A stretch of DNA of 6,044 bases. It comes from Thermodesulfobacteriota bacterium (GTDB taxonomy: Bacteria; Desulfobacterota; Desulfocorpusculales; Desulfocorpusculum). The stretch is from the NCBI GenBank assembly GCA_028275295.1, contig JAPWUY010000135.1, positions 1 through 6,044 of the forward strand, in the 5' to 3' direction. The translations under genes were made by a program, and so were the position numbers. Shown in pieces: positions 1 to 5,357 of the stretch. Numbering within the stretch: position 1 is the first letter of the stretch; every line of letters starts with the position of its first letter. The notes beneath the pieces are model-generated. The model was not told the DNA's origin. It saw only the letters and a program-made list of their open reading frames with translations, and did not search any database.

Positions 1-1
1 T

Positions 2-760
2 GCGGTTCACAACCCTTATTCCCAGTGGAGGTCCGAGCATGGAACTTCTTATGTGACCCTGGATGATTATTACAATGACAGGATAATAGCTTGGCCTTAC
101 AGGAGATGGAACTGTGCGCTGATCAGTGAGGGCGCTTGCTGCCTTTTGATGGGCTCGGATAGAGTCGCCGCAAAGTACACCAATAACCCCATGTGGATAG
201 CCGGCGTAGGCCTTGGGACTGACTCAATGAGACCGGGCGACCGCCTCGTGAACTGGGCGTATCACGGAGCGTTCAAGGGAGACGAGCGGATCTATCCCGA
301 CGAGTTCCCAAAGCCCATAACCCCTTACCCGGAGATGGCCAATTTTGGTTTCGCCAGAGAGGCCGCCAAACAGGCATATGCCCAGGCAGGGATAGCCGAT
401 CCGCTCAAGCAGATTGATTTTTGCGAACTATTCGCCCCTTACGACGGAGTGGAGCTTTGTCTGTACGAGGATCTCATGTTCTGCCCCAGGGGCGAGGGGA
501 AGACGCTCGTGAGAGAAGGTGTGACGGAAAGGGGAGGCGAGTTGCCCTGCCAGTTGAGTGGAGGTTTAACCGCCTTTGCACATCCAGTAGGGGCGACTAG
601 TTTGATGCAGACCCTTTTCTGTTATTGGGAGCTCGCGGGCCTGATTCCGGAGAAATTCGGTGACCCGACTCTTCAACTCAAGAATCCAAGGCGAGCTTTA
701 ATCACTGGCCACGGCGGGACAGGGTGCCAAGGCGGCGTGATCATCTATTCCAAAGACTGA
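2..760 (+). CDS. Thiolase-superfamily protein, C-terminal part (5' end outside window)
   Basis: The frame is open from the window edge, so the N-terminal half with the nucleophilic Cys is not visible. About 253 C-terminal residues remain. Thiolase hallmarks are an SGGL stretch leading into HPVGAT (catalytic-type His codon at nt 581) and a glycine-rich C-terminal loop, GHGGTGCQGG, near the end. An ELFAPY...YEDL segment (nt 422-475) lies where SCP2-type thiolases carry HDxF and classical thiolases NEAF, and neither motif is intact. The GTG at nt 53 is only an internal codon, since NPYSQWR just upstream also reads as thiolase sequence. The next gene encodes a zinc-ribbon/OB-fold protein, the usual partner of this thiolase subgroup, as in benzoylsuccinyl-CoA thiolase (BbsB with BbsA) and in steroid side-chain aldolases. 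The likely role is thiolytic or retro-aldol cleavage of an acyl-CoA in the cytoplasm. The substrate cannot be told. Family call firm, reaction open. Confidence 0.88.
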   Translation, partial: AVHNPYSQWRSEHGTSYVTLDDYYNDRIIAWPYRRWNCALISEGACCLLMGSDRVAAKYTNNPMWIAGVGLGTDSMRPGDRLVNWAYHGAFKGDERIYPDEFPKPITPYPEMANFGFAREAAKQAYAQAGIADPLKQIDFCELFAPYDGVELCLYEDLMFCPRGEGKTLVREGVTERGGELPCQLSGGLTAFAHPVGATSLMQTLFCYWELAGLIPEKFGDPTLQLKNPRRALITGHGGTGCQGGVIIYSKD

Positions 761-768
761 AAGCATAC

Positions 769-774
769 GGAGGG
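769..774 (+). promoter_or_regulatory. Ribosome-binding site for ATG 781
   Basis: GGAGGG lies 6 nt before the ATG at 781, a near-ideal Shine-Dalgarno arrangement. It points to 781 as the true start of the OB-fold gene, although the frame from that ATG closes at 844-846 (see the frameshift entry). The ATG at 776 is too close to this site, and its frame stops at 794. Confidence 0.6.
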
Positions 775-780
775 CATGCC

Positions 781-1466
781 ATGGGAGACGAGATAAAGAT
801 TACGCGAGAAAAGGGAACTGGACGGTCAAGGGATATCAAGTGGTGAGAGGCATTTCGGGGCCCGAGGTCCTCGGGAAGGGGCAAGAGGAAGAATACATGG
901 TCGTGTATCGGCCTCACGGTGTCCTCTATCACCATAGCTACGGACTAGTCTCCAAGTTTTTCAAGGGCCTAATAGACGGGAAATTGTATGGAGCCAAGTG
1001 CCCCAAATGTGAAACCGTTTACTGCCCACCGAGGGCTCACTGCTGGAATCCAGCGTGCAAGGTAGAACGCACTCAGTGGATTGACCTGCCCTTGAGGGGG
1101 GTTGTGCACACGTTCTCCGTGATGCTCTTTTCAGCTGACGCTTTTTTGGAGCATCTTCCCTTTGTTCTTGGTTACGTGCAGGTAGAAGGGGCGCATACGG
1201 CACTGCCCATTCAGATAGTTACAGCTCCCACGAACGTGTTCATAGGTCAGAAGGTTGAAATCCGTTTTAGGGAAAAAAGACACGGCGATCTCATGGATAT
1301 CTACTGTGTGCCCGAGCCAGATCAACCAATTCCCGAATACTCCTGCCTACATAAAGACGAGAAGAATCTGCGTGATCTGAATCGGGATTTGGAGAACACT
1401 TACACGTTCTTGAAGAATAGGTTCGGGTTGACCAAGGAGGAGATCGAGCGTCGCTGGGCAAGATAG
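781..1466 (+). CDS. DUF35-type zinc-ribbon/OB-fold thiolase partner, apparently frameshifted near its start
   Basis: The main body is one frame, ending at 1466, that can start at GTG 840 (208 aa) or ATG 898. From GTG 840 it shows a zinc-ribbon (CPKC at 54-57, further Cys at 68 and 73, plus Cys62), then a beta-rich OB-fold segment (about 85-155), then a charged C-terminal helix. Such proteins bind acyl-CoA or hold the thiolase subunit in a heteromeric complex, and the gene lies 20 bp after the thiolase gene, so co-transcription is likely. The best RBS belongs to ATG 781, which reads MGDEIKITREKG and then runs into a stop. The -1 frame continues NWTVKGYQ directly into the main body. One base missing in the AAAAGGG run at 809-815 would join them into a protein of about 228 aa. 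If there is no error, GTG 840 (AAGGGA six nt upstream) or ATG 898 (AGAGGAAG upstream) is used. Family call good, N-terminus uncertain. Confidence 0.85.
809..815 (+). other. Probable frameshift point in the OB-fold gene
   Basis: The homopolymer pair AAAAGGG marks where the frame opened at ATG 781 must move by -1 to continue into the OB-fold coding frame. The shift could be a consensus error, a real mutation, or translational slippage on AAG. The site is not a classical X-XXY-YYZ heptamer in the zero frame, so I favour an error or mutation over programmed frameshifting. Confidence 0.5.
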
Positions 1467-1483
1467 ACTGAACAACCTTCCTC

Positions 1484-1538
1484 AGGAGGGGCCGATCCTT
1501 GGAGACGAGAAGAATTTTCTCCGCCATCGGCCCTTCCT
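1484..1538. terminator. Long inverted repeat between convergent genes, possible bidirectional terminator
   Basis: A 13-bp stem pairs 1484-1496 with 1526-1538, with one G·T wobble. An inner 5-bp stem (1501-1505 with 1518-1522) lies within the loop. It sits exactly between the stop at 1466 and the convergent stop at 1544. Neither side has a clear U-tract, so it may act as a transcript-end stabiliser or a Rho-assisted terminator and is not a textbook intrinsic terminator. Confidence 0.45.
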
Positions 1539-1543
1539 GACCC

Positions 1544-2284
1544 TCACATCCTCCATCCCCCTGTCACTTCAACGCAGGCCCCTGTCATGAAGCTCGCTTC
1601 ATCAGAGGCCAGAAAAGAGATCACGTTGGCTATCTCTTCCGGTGTGCCCATCCTCCCGAGGGGTGTATCCCGAATGATCATCTCCTTGTACCTATCCGGC
1701 ATCCTAGCTATGGTAGGGGTATCGGTGAGCCCTGGGAGCACGGCATTCACGTTTATCCCGTATTTTCCCACCTCTCTGGCTACAGATTTCGTGAGCCCCA
1801 AGATCCCAGCCTTGGCAGCACTGTAACTCACAGCGGCTACCTCTCCTGTTCTCCCGTAGACGGACGAGACATTGACAATCTTTCCATAAGATCGCTCTAT
1901 CATGTGAGGGATTACAGCCCTCATGGTATTGAGGGTACCCTTGAGGTGGACCCTGAGCACTGCCTCCCAATCATCGTCCGTGACCTTCATGAGGGTTCCA
2001 GGTCTGTCAAAACCGGCATTGTTGACAAGTATCTCAAGCCTCCCCCATTTTTCCATCACCTCCTCGACCATGGCCTCCACAGCCACCCTATCTCCCACAT
2101 CGCATGGGACAAGGAGGGTCTTTTTCCCCCTCTCCTTGAGCTCTCTCCAGACCGAATCCCCTGTCTCCGCATTCCACTCGACAATCACTACCCAAGCTCC
2201 CTCGGAGGCCATCTTCAAAGCAGTTGCTTTCCCTATCCCCTGGCCTGCGCCCGTCACAACTGCCACCCTGTCTTTGAGTCTCAT
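1544..2284 (-). CDS. Short-chain dehydrogenase/reductase, FabG-like
   Basis: Starting at ATG 2284, the 246-aa product has the full length and layout of a classical SDR: cofactor loop TGAGQGIG (11-18), CDV with Asp62, NNAG (88-91), active-site Ser141 in VSSVYG, and the YSAAK pair Tyr154/Lys158. It ends in the usual TGACVEVTGG tail. Glu36 at the end of the second beta strand suggests NAD(H) over NADP(H); this is inference. The likely reaction is oxidation or reduction of a 3-hydroxy/3-oxoacyl thioester, which would suit the thiolase next door, but the gene is convergent and so regulated separately. The frame stays open upstream to GTG 2329 (261 aa) with an ATG at 2311. Family alignment favours 2284, since MRLKDRVAVVTG is a typical SDR N-terminus. 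The strong AAAGGAGGT at 2328-2336 overlaps the GTG and is 16 nt from ATG 2311, so it fits no start well. Confidence 0.93.
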   Translation of the reverse strand: MRLKDRVAVVTGAGQGIGKATALKMASEGAWVVIVEWNAETGDSVWRELKERGKKTLLVPCDVGDRVAVEAMVEEVMEKWGRLEILVNNAGFDRPGTLMKVTDDDWEAVLRVHLKGTLNTMRAVIPHMIERSYGKIVNVSSVYGRTGEVAAVSYSAAKAGILGLTKSVAREVGKYGINVNAVLPGLTDTPTIARMPDRYKEMIIRDTPLGRMGTPEEIANVISFLASDEASFMTGACVEVTGGWRM

Positions 2285-2327
2285 CCCAGCACTCTCAACT
2301 GGAATTCTCATTGGGAAGTCTGGATAC

Positions 2328-2336
2328 ACCTCCTTT
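2328..2336 (-). promoter_or_regulatory. Consensus Shine-Dalgarno sequence, badly spaced from any SDR start
   Basis: AAAGGAGGT on the minus strand is close to a perfect anti-16S match. It overlaps the GTG at 2329 and lies 16 nt before the in-frame ATG at 2311, outside the usual 5-9 nt. It may be fortuitous, or 2311 may be used with long spacing. It leaves the SDR start unresolved. Confidence 0.35.
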
Positions 2337-2610
2337 GGGCCTCCACAAGGGAAACTCTCCCCCGCCCCAGCTCAAAGGAAGGACCTTTGCGCAGTTTTCG
2401 AAATTATTGAGGGGATGGGAAAATGGGCCCGAACTTTGCTTGAGAGGTCTTTGGCCCTTTTCAGGCGAGAGATCGGCCAATGAAAAAGCGCTTAGGACTT
2501 CCACCATGGGCACAAGCCGCCTTCTGCGAGAGACCACCGCGCTCTCTCCCCAAGATCCATCTGACCGAGGAAGCGGCCCAACATTATCACGCCTCCCCTT
2601 GAATTGTAAA
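2337..2610. other. Gene-free stretch upstream of the SDR gene, grading into the repeat array
   Basis: It should contain the SDR promoter on the minus strand, but I see no convincing -35/-10 pair. Around 2461-2482 the text AGGCGAGAGATCGGCCAATG resembles the AGGCGAGAGG segment that recurs at about 2693, 3146 and 3371. It is in roughly the right phase (230 bp before the next copy), so this may be a badly decayed first repeat unit. No credible protein gene is visible. Confidence 0.5.
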
Positions 2611-2619
2611 GCCCATGTA

Positions 2620-2642
2620 CGAGGGGCGCACTCTGTGCGCCC
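2620..2642 (+). repeat. Solitary reverse REP-like hairpin with compensated stem
   Basis: GGGCGCAC (2624-2631), TCT loop, GTGCGCCC (2635-2642) form a perfect 8-bp stem. Compared with the copies at 3078 and 3303 (GGACGCGC/GCGCGTCC), two stem pairs have changed on both sides together: A-T to G-C and G-C to A-T. The head reads CGAG where other copies have GGAG. The partner forward palindrome to its left is not recognisable. Confidence 0.75.
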
Positions 2643-2750
2643 GCGTTGAAGGGCCGTCCCCATGCCGAGAGATTTCATCACCCGAGATGGCTAGGCGAGA
2701 GGCCCGGGGCCCAATAGGGAGATTCCACGATGAGGCCCGAGCCTTCCTCA

Positions 2751-2870
2751 CGGGCGTGCGGGCCCACCCCTCCGGGGGGAGACCATCCGAGGGTGAGATG
2801 GCCTTGCGGAGGAAGGCCCAGAGACGACGCGGAACAAGTTTTTCTCGGAGGGATGCGCTCTGCGCGTCCG
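2751..2870. repeat. REP-like palindrome pair, copy 1
   Basis: The left palindrome GGGCGTGC/GCCCACCC (2752-2769, followed by CTCC) has decayed pairing. The right palindrome reads GGAG then GGATGCGC, TCT, GCGCGTCC (2847-2869), with one T·G pair that would be a wobble in a plus-strand RNA. The two ends are imperfect inverted copies of each other. Confidence 0.75.
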
Positions 2871-2978
2871 CGTGGCAAGGCCAGACGCAAGCCGAGGGAT
2901 AACATAATCATTGGGGGGCGATCGAACGCCCGGTGGCCTAGTGGGGTCAATCCTCCGGTGCAAGCGAGGTCTCGTTTA

Positions 2979-3097
2979 CGGGCGTGCGGAGCCCGCCCCT
3001 CCACGGGGAGACTAGCCCCGTATGGATGGCCTAGCGGGGAAAGGCCCGGGATGCCGCCAAGGGTGGTCTTCTCGGAAGGACGCGCTCTGCGCGTCCG
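2979..3097. repeat. REP-like palindrome pair, copy 2
   Basis: Left palindrome GGGCGTGC, GGA, GCCCGCCC (2980-2998) then CTCC, with 7 of 8 stem pairs. Right palindrome GGACGCGC, TCT, GCGCGTCC (3078-3096), a perfect 8-bp stem; its head is GGAA. The outer ends match as inverted repeats at about 19 of 24 positions. Confidence 0.8.
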
Positions 3098-3203
3098 CAT
3101 TGCAAGGCATCACGAATGGCAAGGACTTTCATTACCGCCGGTGGTTAGGCGAGAGGTCGGTGGTTTAGTGGGAATACACGGGGAGGGGGTTAGGCGTTCC
3201 TCG

Positions 3204-3322
3204 CGGGCGTGCGGAGCCCGCCCCTCCGCGGGGGGTTAGCCCAGCACGGATAAGCTTGCGGGGGAGGGCCCCGAGACGACGCAAAAGGCGGTTTCCTCGG
3301 AGGGACGCGCTCCGCGCGTCCG
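3204..3322. repeat. REP-like palindrome pair, copy 3 (best preserved)
   Basis: Left palindrome GGGCGTGC, GGA, GCCCGCCC (3205-3223) then CTCC. An alternative 6-bp pairing GCGGAG/CTCCGC is also possible there. Right palindrome: GGAG head, then GGACGCGC, TCC, GCGCGTCC (3299-3321), a perfect stem. The inverted ends match at about 20 of 24 positions. Confidence 0.8.
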
Positions 3323-3428
3323 GGTTGCAGGGCATCACGAATGGCAAGGACCCTCATTACCGCCGGTGGTTAGGCGAGAGGCCGGTGGTTTAATGGGAAA
3401 ACGCGAGGAGGGCGTTAGGCGTTCGTTG

Positions 3429-3452
3429 CGAGCGTGCGGGGCCCACCCCTCC
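3429..3452. repeat. Forward REP-like palindrome without its partner (right edge of array)
   Basis: GAGCGTGC, GGG, GCCCACCC then CTCC keeps the position and sequence of the forward palindrome, but several stem pairs are broken. The matching reverse palindrome expected near 3528 has been replaced by unrelated AT-richer sequence, so the array ends inside this unit. Confidence 0.65.
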
Positions 3453-3540
3453 GCCGGAAGCTTGCCGAAAGAGGATTGCCTGAAGGGGTACAATGCGGAG
3501 TGGCCGAAAGCCGATTTTCTCCGAGATATTGTCGAGAGAT

Positions 3541-3807
3541 TAGCTCCTTGTTTCTCCCCCAAGGAACGGGCCAGACCATGGCCCATCGGGCCCTAAGGTC
3601 ACCATCTCCCGAGCGTGCCACCTGGCAGATGGGCGAGCCCCAGACGAGCGCGAGGATACGCAGGAGGTTCGCCAGTGCACATGTCCCAGGGATGACCCTC
3701 CTTCCGGGGTAACCCTTTCAAGGCATTCAAATGCCTTGGCACGCCTCAGGCCTCGCAACTAGGGTGCACGGGGCGAGTCCTTTGGAGTGCTCGGCAGGTG
3801 AGGCCCT
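3541..3807. other. Gene-free stretch between repeat array and nuclease gene
   Basis: Downstream of the convergent-facing nuclease gene. I see a perfect 8-bp hairpin CAAGGCAT/ATGCCTTG (3719-3726 with 3731-3738, loop TCAA), about 70 nt past the nuclease stop codon. No T-tract follows on either strand, so terminator function is unproven. A smaller GGGCC...GGCCC inverted repeat lies at about 3568-3584. No credible gene. Confidence 0.5.
3719..3738. other. Perfect short hairpin downstream of the nuclease gene
   Basis: An 8-bp stem with a 4-nt TCAA loop. Its position after the minus-strand nuclease gene would suit a transcript-end structure, but the sequence following in the minus direction is AAAGGG, not a U-run. 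Confidence 0.35.
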
Positions 3808-4749
3808 TTAATCCTCGGTCCCTTTGGCTGATGGAGCCCCATTTGGATCTTCCTCCATGGACTTCCCATAATGCTCGAGCACCTCTGCCACTTTTGGATG
3901 GGGCTTGTCGAGGCTATGGGCTTGTACGGCCCGGAAGAATCTCAGAGTCCACTCCTGGGCCAACTTCCTGTTTCCAGCGAAGACGACCAAAAGTCCAGGG
4001 TGGAGGGCACTTATCTCCGCTATGGCCATGGATACGAAGGAAGGCCTGCAATAAGGAACCTTGGCTGGGTTGAGGAAATCAGCGTAATTGGCCTCTATTA
4101 CCAAGGCGCAATGTCTGTAAGAGGAGAGCTCCGAAAGTTGCTGGTGGAAAGCGGGCATCTTAGCGAAGTCCGTGAGCATATTTTCCATGGTCTTTCTCTC
4201 CACAATGGCCAGAAGCTCCCCTTTCTCGCCAGCCAATGCATAATCCCCCACAGGGAGCTTTTGTCTCGTCACCTGGCAACCTTGGAACTTCCAGGGGTAC
4301 CTTTCCGAGGTATCCACCAAGATGTTGATGGAACACGCCCCCGATGTACTCAGCTTTGCCCTTGTCCTGTGGCTTGTGAGGGCCTTCTGGGTTCGCCAGA
4401 AGATTTGCTCGTATTCCCCCTCCTTGGTCCTGTATTTCTTGGTGAGGAAGAGAAAGTCGCACCTTTTCCTTTGGGCCCTATCCAGGACCAGGGAGAGCCT
4501 TTTGCCCAGCCTCTTCATGAGCAAGATTGGAACTCTCTCGAGCTCTTTGTGAGGCGAGATCCATGAGCCCCTCTCCTCCCTGATGCAAAACACGTTTCCT
4601 CTCTGACCCGGCCACCTGTCCTGGACCCTGAGCCCCAGAAGGACCTTGTCTCCTTTTCTTATGGTCAGACGATAGGGGAACCTGGAGTCATGGACCTCTT
4701 CCAAGACGAAGAAGGTCGCCTCTCCCTTTTCCTTTGAACTCTCGCTCAT
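3808..4749 (-). CDS. Stand-alone ERCC4/XPF-family nuclease-like protein
   Basis: The 313-aa product has two parts. Residues 1-130 form an N-terminal region of unknown fold, basic and rich in aromatic residues (FPYRLTIRKGDKV, RVQDRWPG, EYEQIFWRT). Residues 140-275 match the ERCC4 nuclease core: LVDTSER (Asp146, Glu149), GDYAL (Asp169), IVERKT (Glu184-Arg-Lys186), then a helical half with ALVIEANYADFL and FAGNRKLAQEWTLRFF. XPF-family nucleases cut branched or flapped DNA near duplex junctions. Here there is no helicase and no visible HhH2 domain. The canonical ERKxxxD reads ERKTMEN, with Asn190 in place of Asp. The start at ATG 4749 has GGAGA 7 nt upstream. The frame continues to GTG 5061, but that stretch is Gly/Pro/Arg-rich and looks non-coding. 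Likely a cytoplasmic DNA-repair or recombination nuclease; activity and partner unknown. Confidence 0.85.
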   Translation of the reverse strand: MSESSKEKGEATFFVLEEVHDSRFPYRLTIRKGDKVLLGLRVQDRWPGQRGNVFCIREERGSWISPHKELERVPILLMKRLGKRLSLVLDRAQRKRCDFLFLTKKYRTKEGEYEQIFWRTQKALTSHRTRAKLSTSGACSINILVDTSERYPWKFQGCQVTRQKLPVGDYALAGEKGELLAIVERKTMENMLTDFAKMPAFHQQLSELSSYRHCALVIEANYADFLNPAKVPYCRPSFVSMAIAEISALHPGLLVVFAGNRKLAQEWTLRFFRAVQAHSLDKPHPKVAEVLEHYGKSMEEDPNGAPSAKGTED

Positions 4750-4756
4750 GAGAATT

Positions 4757-4761
4757 TCTCC
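4757..4761 (-). promoter_or_regulatory. Ribosome-binding site deciding the nuclease start
   Basis: GGAGA on the minus strand lies 7 nt before ATG 4749. It supports this start over the upstream in-frame GTG 5061, which would add 104 residues of low-complexity sequence. Confidence 0.6.
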
Positions 4762-5127
4762 ACGCCCTTCTGCCTGCGCGCCATAAAATGGAAATCCGGG
4801 GATATCTTCTCCCAAGATGAGGCCTGTGGCAACTCCGCACCTCCAATTGGCCGACAAACCCCGGCCCAAAAAAATCCAAGGGCCCCACCCTCCTTCCCAT
4901 CCCTTCCCCCTTCGGTCAGGCCGCTGCTTTACCTGCAGTCCCGGGGCCCGCCCTTTGGAGGGAATTCGCCTTCTAGAAGAAAAAGGGGGCCAATCCAGAT
5001 GACCTAAAGGATCGAGAGGGAGGGAGAAGCGCATTTGGGCCCTTTGGGCCTCTTCCTCCACAAAAAGAAAGGGACTTGAACGGAGACAGGTTCAACATGG
5101 CGGGGGCTTTACCGATCGTCTTGGGTG
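4762..5127 (-). other. Leader between the tRNA terminator and the nuclease gene
   Basis: This stretch should hold the nuclease promoter, since the terminator at 5128-5155 separates it from the tRNA unit. I see no convincing -35/-10 pair. One frame is open through 4750-5061 in phase with the nuclease (GTG 5061, or ATG 5034 preceded by GGAGGAAGAGG), but its Gly/Pro/Arg/Trp-rich translation lacks domain character. A GGCCC / T7-containing loop / GGGCC inverted repeat is the only other structure noticed. Confidence 0.4.
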
Positions 5128-5155
5128 AAAAAGGTGAGGCCCCTTGTGGGGCCTC
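5128..5155 (-). terminator. Intrinsic terminator of the tRNA unit
   Basis: On the minus strand, GAGGCCCC, loop ACAA, GGGGCCTC form a perfect 8-bp GC-rich stem (5155-5136). ACC and then five T (5132-5128) follow. It begins 11 nt after the tRNA-Glu CCA end, so it most likely ends the tRNA transcript and insulates the nuclease gene. Confidence 0.9.
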
Positions 5156-5166
5156 TTCCTCCTCTT

Positions 5167-5244
5167 TGGCGTCCCCAACGGGATTTGAACCCGTGTTGCC
5201 GGCTTGAAAGACCGGTGTCCTGGGCCTAGCTGGACGATGGGGAC
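5167..5244 (-). tRNA. tRNA-Glu (anticodon UUC), CCA encoded
   Basis: A full cloverleaf can be drawn by hand: acceptor GTCCCCA/TGGGGAC, D-stem GTCC/GGAC, anticodon loop CTTTCAA (TTC at 5206-5208), and T-arm ACGGG/CCCGT with TTCAAAT. G is the discriminator and an encoded CCA occupies 5169-5167. The last pair of the anticodon stem (CCGGT/GCCGG) is a U·G wobble. It is the second gene of a two-tRNA unit. Confidence 0.96.
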
Positions 5245-5260
5245 ACTGATCTTTTCTCCT

Positions 5261-5334
5261 TGGGCCGTGCTGGATTCGAACCAGCGGCTCTCTGCTTAAA
5301 AGGCAGATACTCTACCTGACTGAGTTAACGGCCC
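5261..5334 (-). tRNA. tRNA-Lys (anticodon UUU), CCA not encoded
   Basis: Cloverleaf by hand: acceptor GGGCCGT/ACGGCCC, D-stem ACTC/GAGT, anticodon stem TCTGC/GCAGA with loop CTTTTAA (TTT at 5298-5300), variable GAGCC, T-arm GCTGG/CCAGC with TTCGAAT, discriminator A. AGG follows the discriminator, so CCA must be added after transcription. It lies 16 nt before tRNA-Glu in the same direction. Confidence 0.96.
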
Positions 5335-5351
5335 AAAGGGAAAGCTCATAA

Positions 5352-5357
5352 ATTATA
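5352..5357 (-). promoter_or_regulatory. -10 box of the tRNA-Lys/Glu promoter
   Basis: A perfect TATAAT on the minus strand lies 17 nt before the tRNA-Lys 5' end, placing the start site near 5345. The -35 region about 17-18 nt further upstream (TTCTAC or TTTCTA) is a poor match to TTGACA. It is AT-rich against a GC-rich background, as expected for a stable-RNA promoter. Confidence 0.65.

Larger units (their letters stand above)
2611..3540. repeat. Degenerate GC-rich tandem array, about 225-228 bp period, with alternating REP-like palindromes
   Basis: Matching landmarks recur at a steady interval. The forward palindrome starts at 2751, 2979, 3204 and 3429 (steps 228, 225, 225). The reverse palindrome stem starts at 2624, 2851, 3078 and 3303 (steps 227, 227, 225). 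The linker with GGCATCACGAATGGCAAGGA followed by AGGCGAGAGG is nearly identical in the copies at about 3097-3205 and 3322-3430, and more diverged in the outer copies. At the right edge the expected reverse palindrome near 3528 is lost, though the sequence before it (about 3510-3530) still resembles a unit. Both strands carry overlapping open frames because of high GC and few stops. None has a convincing start, RBS or domain. Confidence 0.85.

Noticed and set aside
809..815. Programmed -1 frameshift site in the OB-fold gene
   Set aside because: A-site AAG could slip, but the P-site codon GAA would not re-pair well. I see no stimulatory hairpin just downstream, and thiolase-partner genes are not known to use recoding. 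An error or mutation is simpler.
1904..2483. Plus-strand frames of 168 and 186 codons
   Set aside because: They are mostly antisense to the SDR gene, whose minus-strand product carries all the family motifs, and have no recognisable domain.
2615..3239. Open frames on both strands across the array, including a 169-codon plus-strand frame at 2730-3239 and a 140-codon minus-strand frame at 2678-3100
   Set aside because: They arise from GC-rich repeats with few stops, overlap on both strands, change frame between units, and translate to Arg/Pro/Gly-rich text with no domain.
2611..3540. CRISPR array
   Set aside because: The period is about 225 bp, the palindromes alternate in orientation, and the sequence between them is itself repeated. 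There are no short identical repeats with unique spacers and no cas gene.
2611..3540. Iteron-type replication origin
   Set aside because: The repeats are GC-rich hairpins of long period with no AT-rich melting region, DnaA-box cluster or replication initiator gene nearby.
3719..3738. Intrinsic terminator for the nuclease gene
   Set aside because: The stem is perfect but no U-tract follows in the minus direction, so it is listed only as a hairpin.
3871..4566. 231-codon plus-strand open frame
   Set aside because: It lies opposite the ERCC4-family gene. The minus-strand product has clear nuclease motifs and an RBS, so this is a shadow frame.
5167..5334. tRNA genes as an integration site for a mobile element
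   Set aside because: I see no duplicated tRNA 3' end, integrase gene or other mobility gene in the window.
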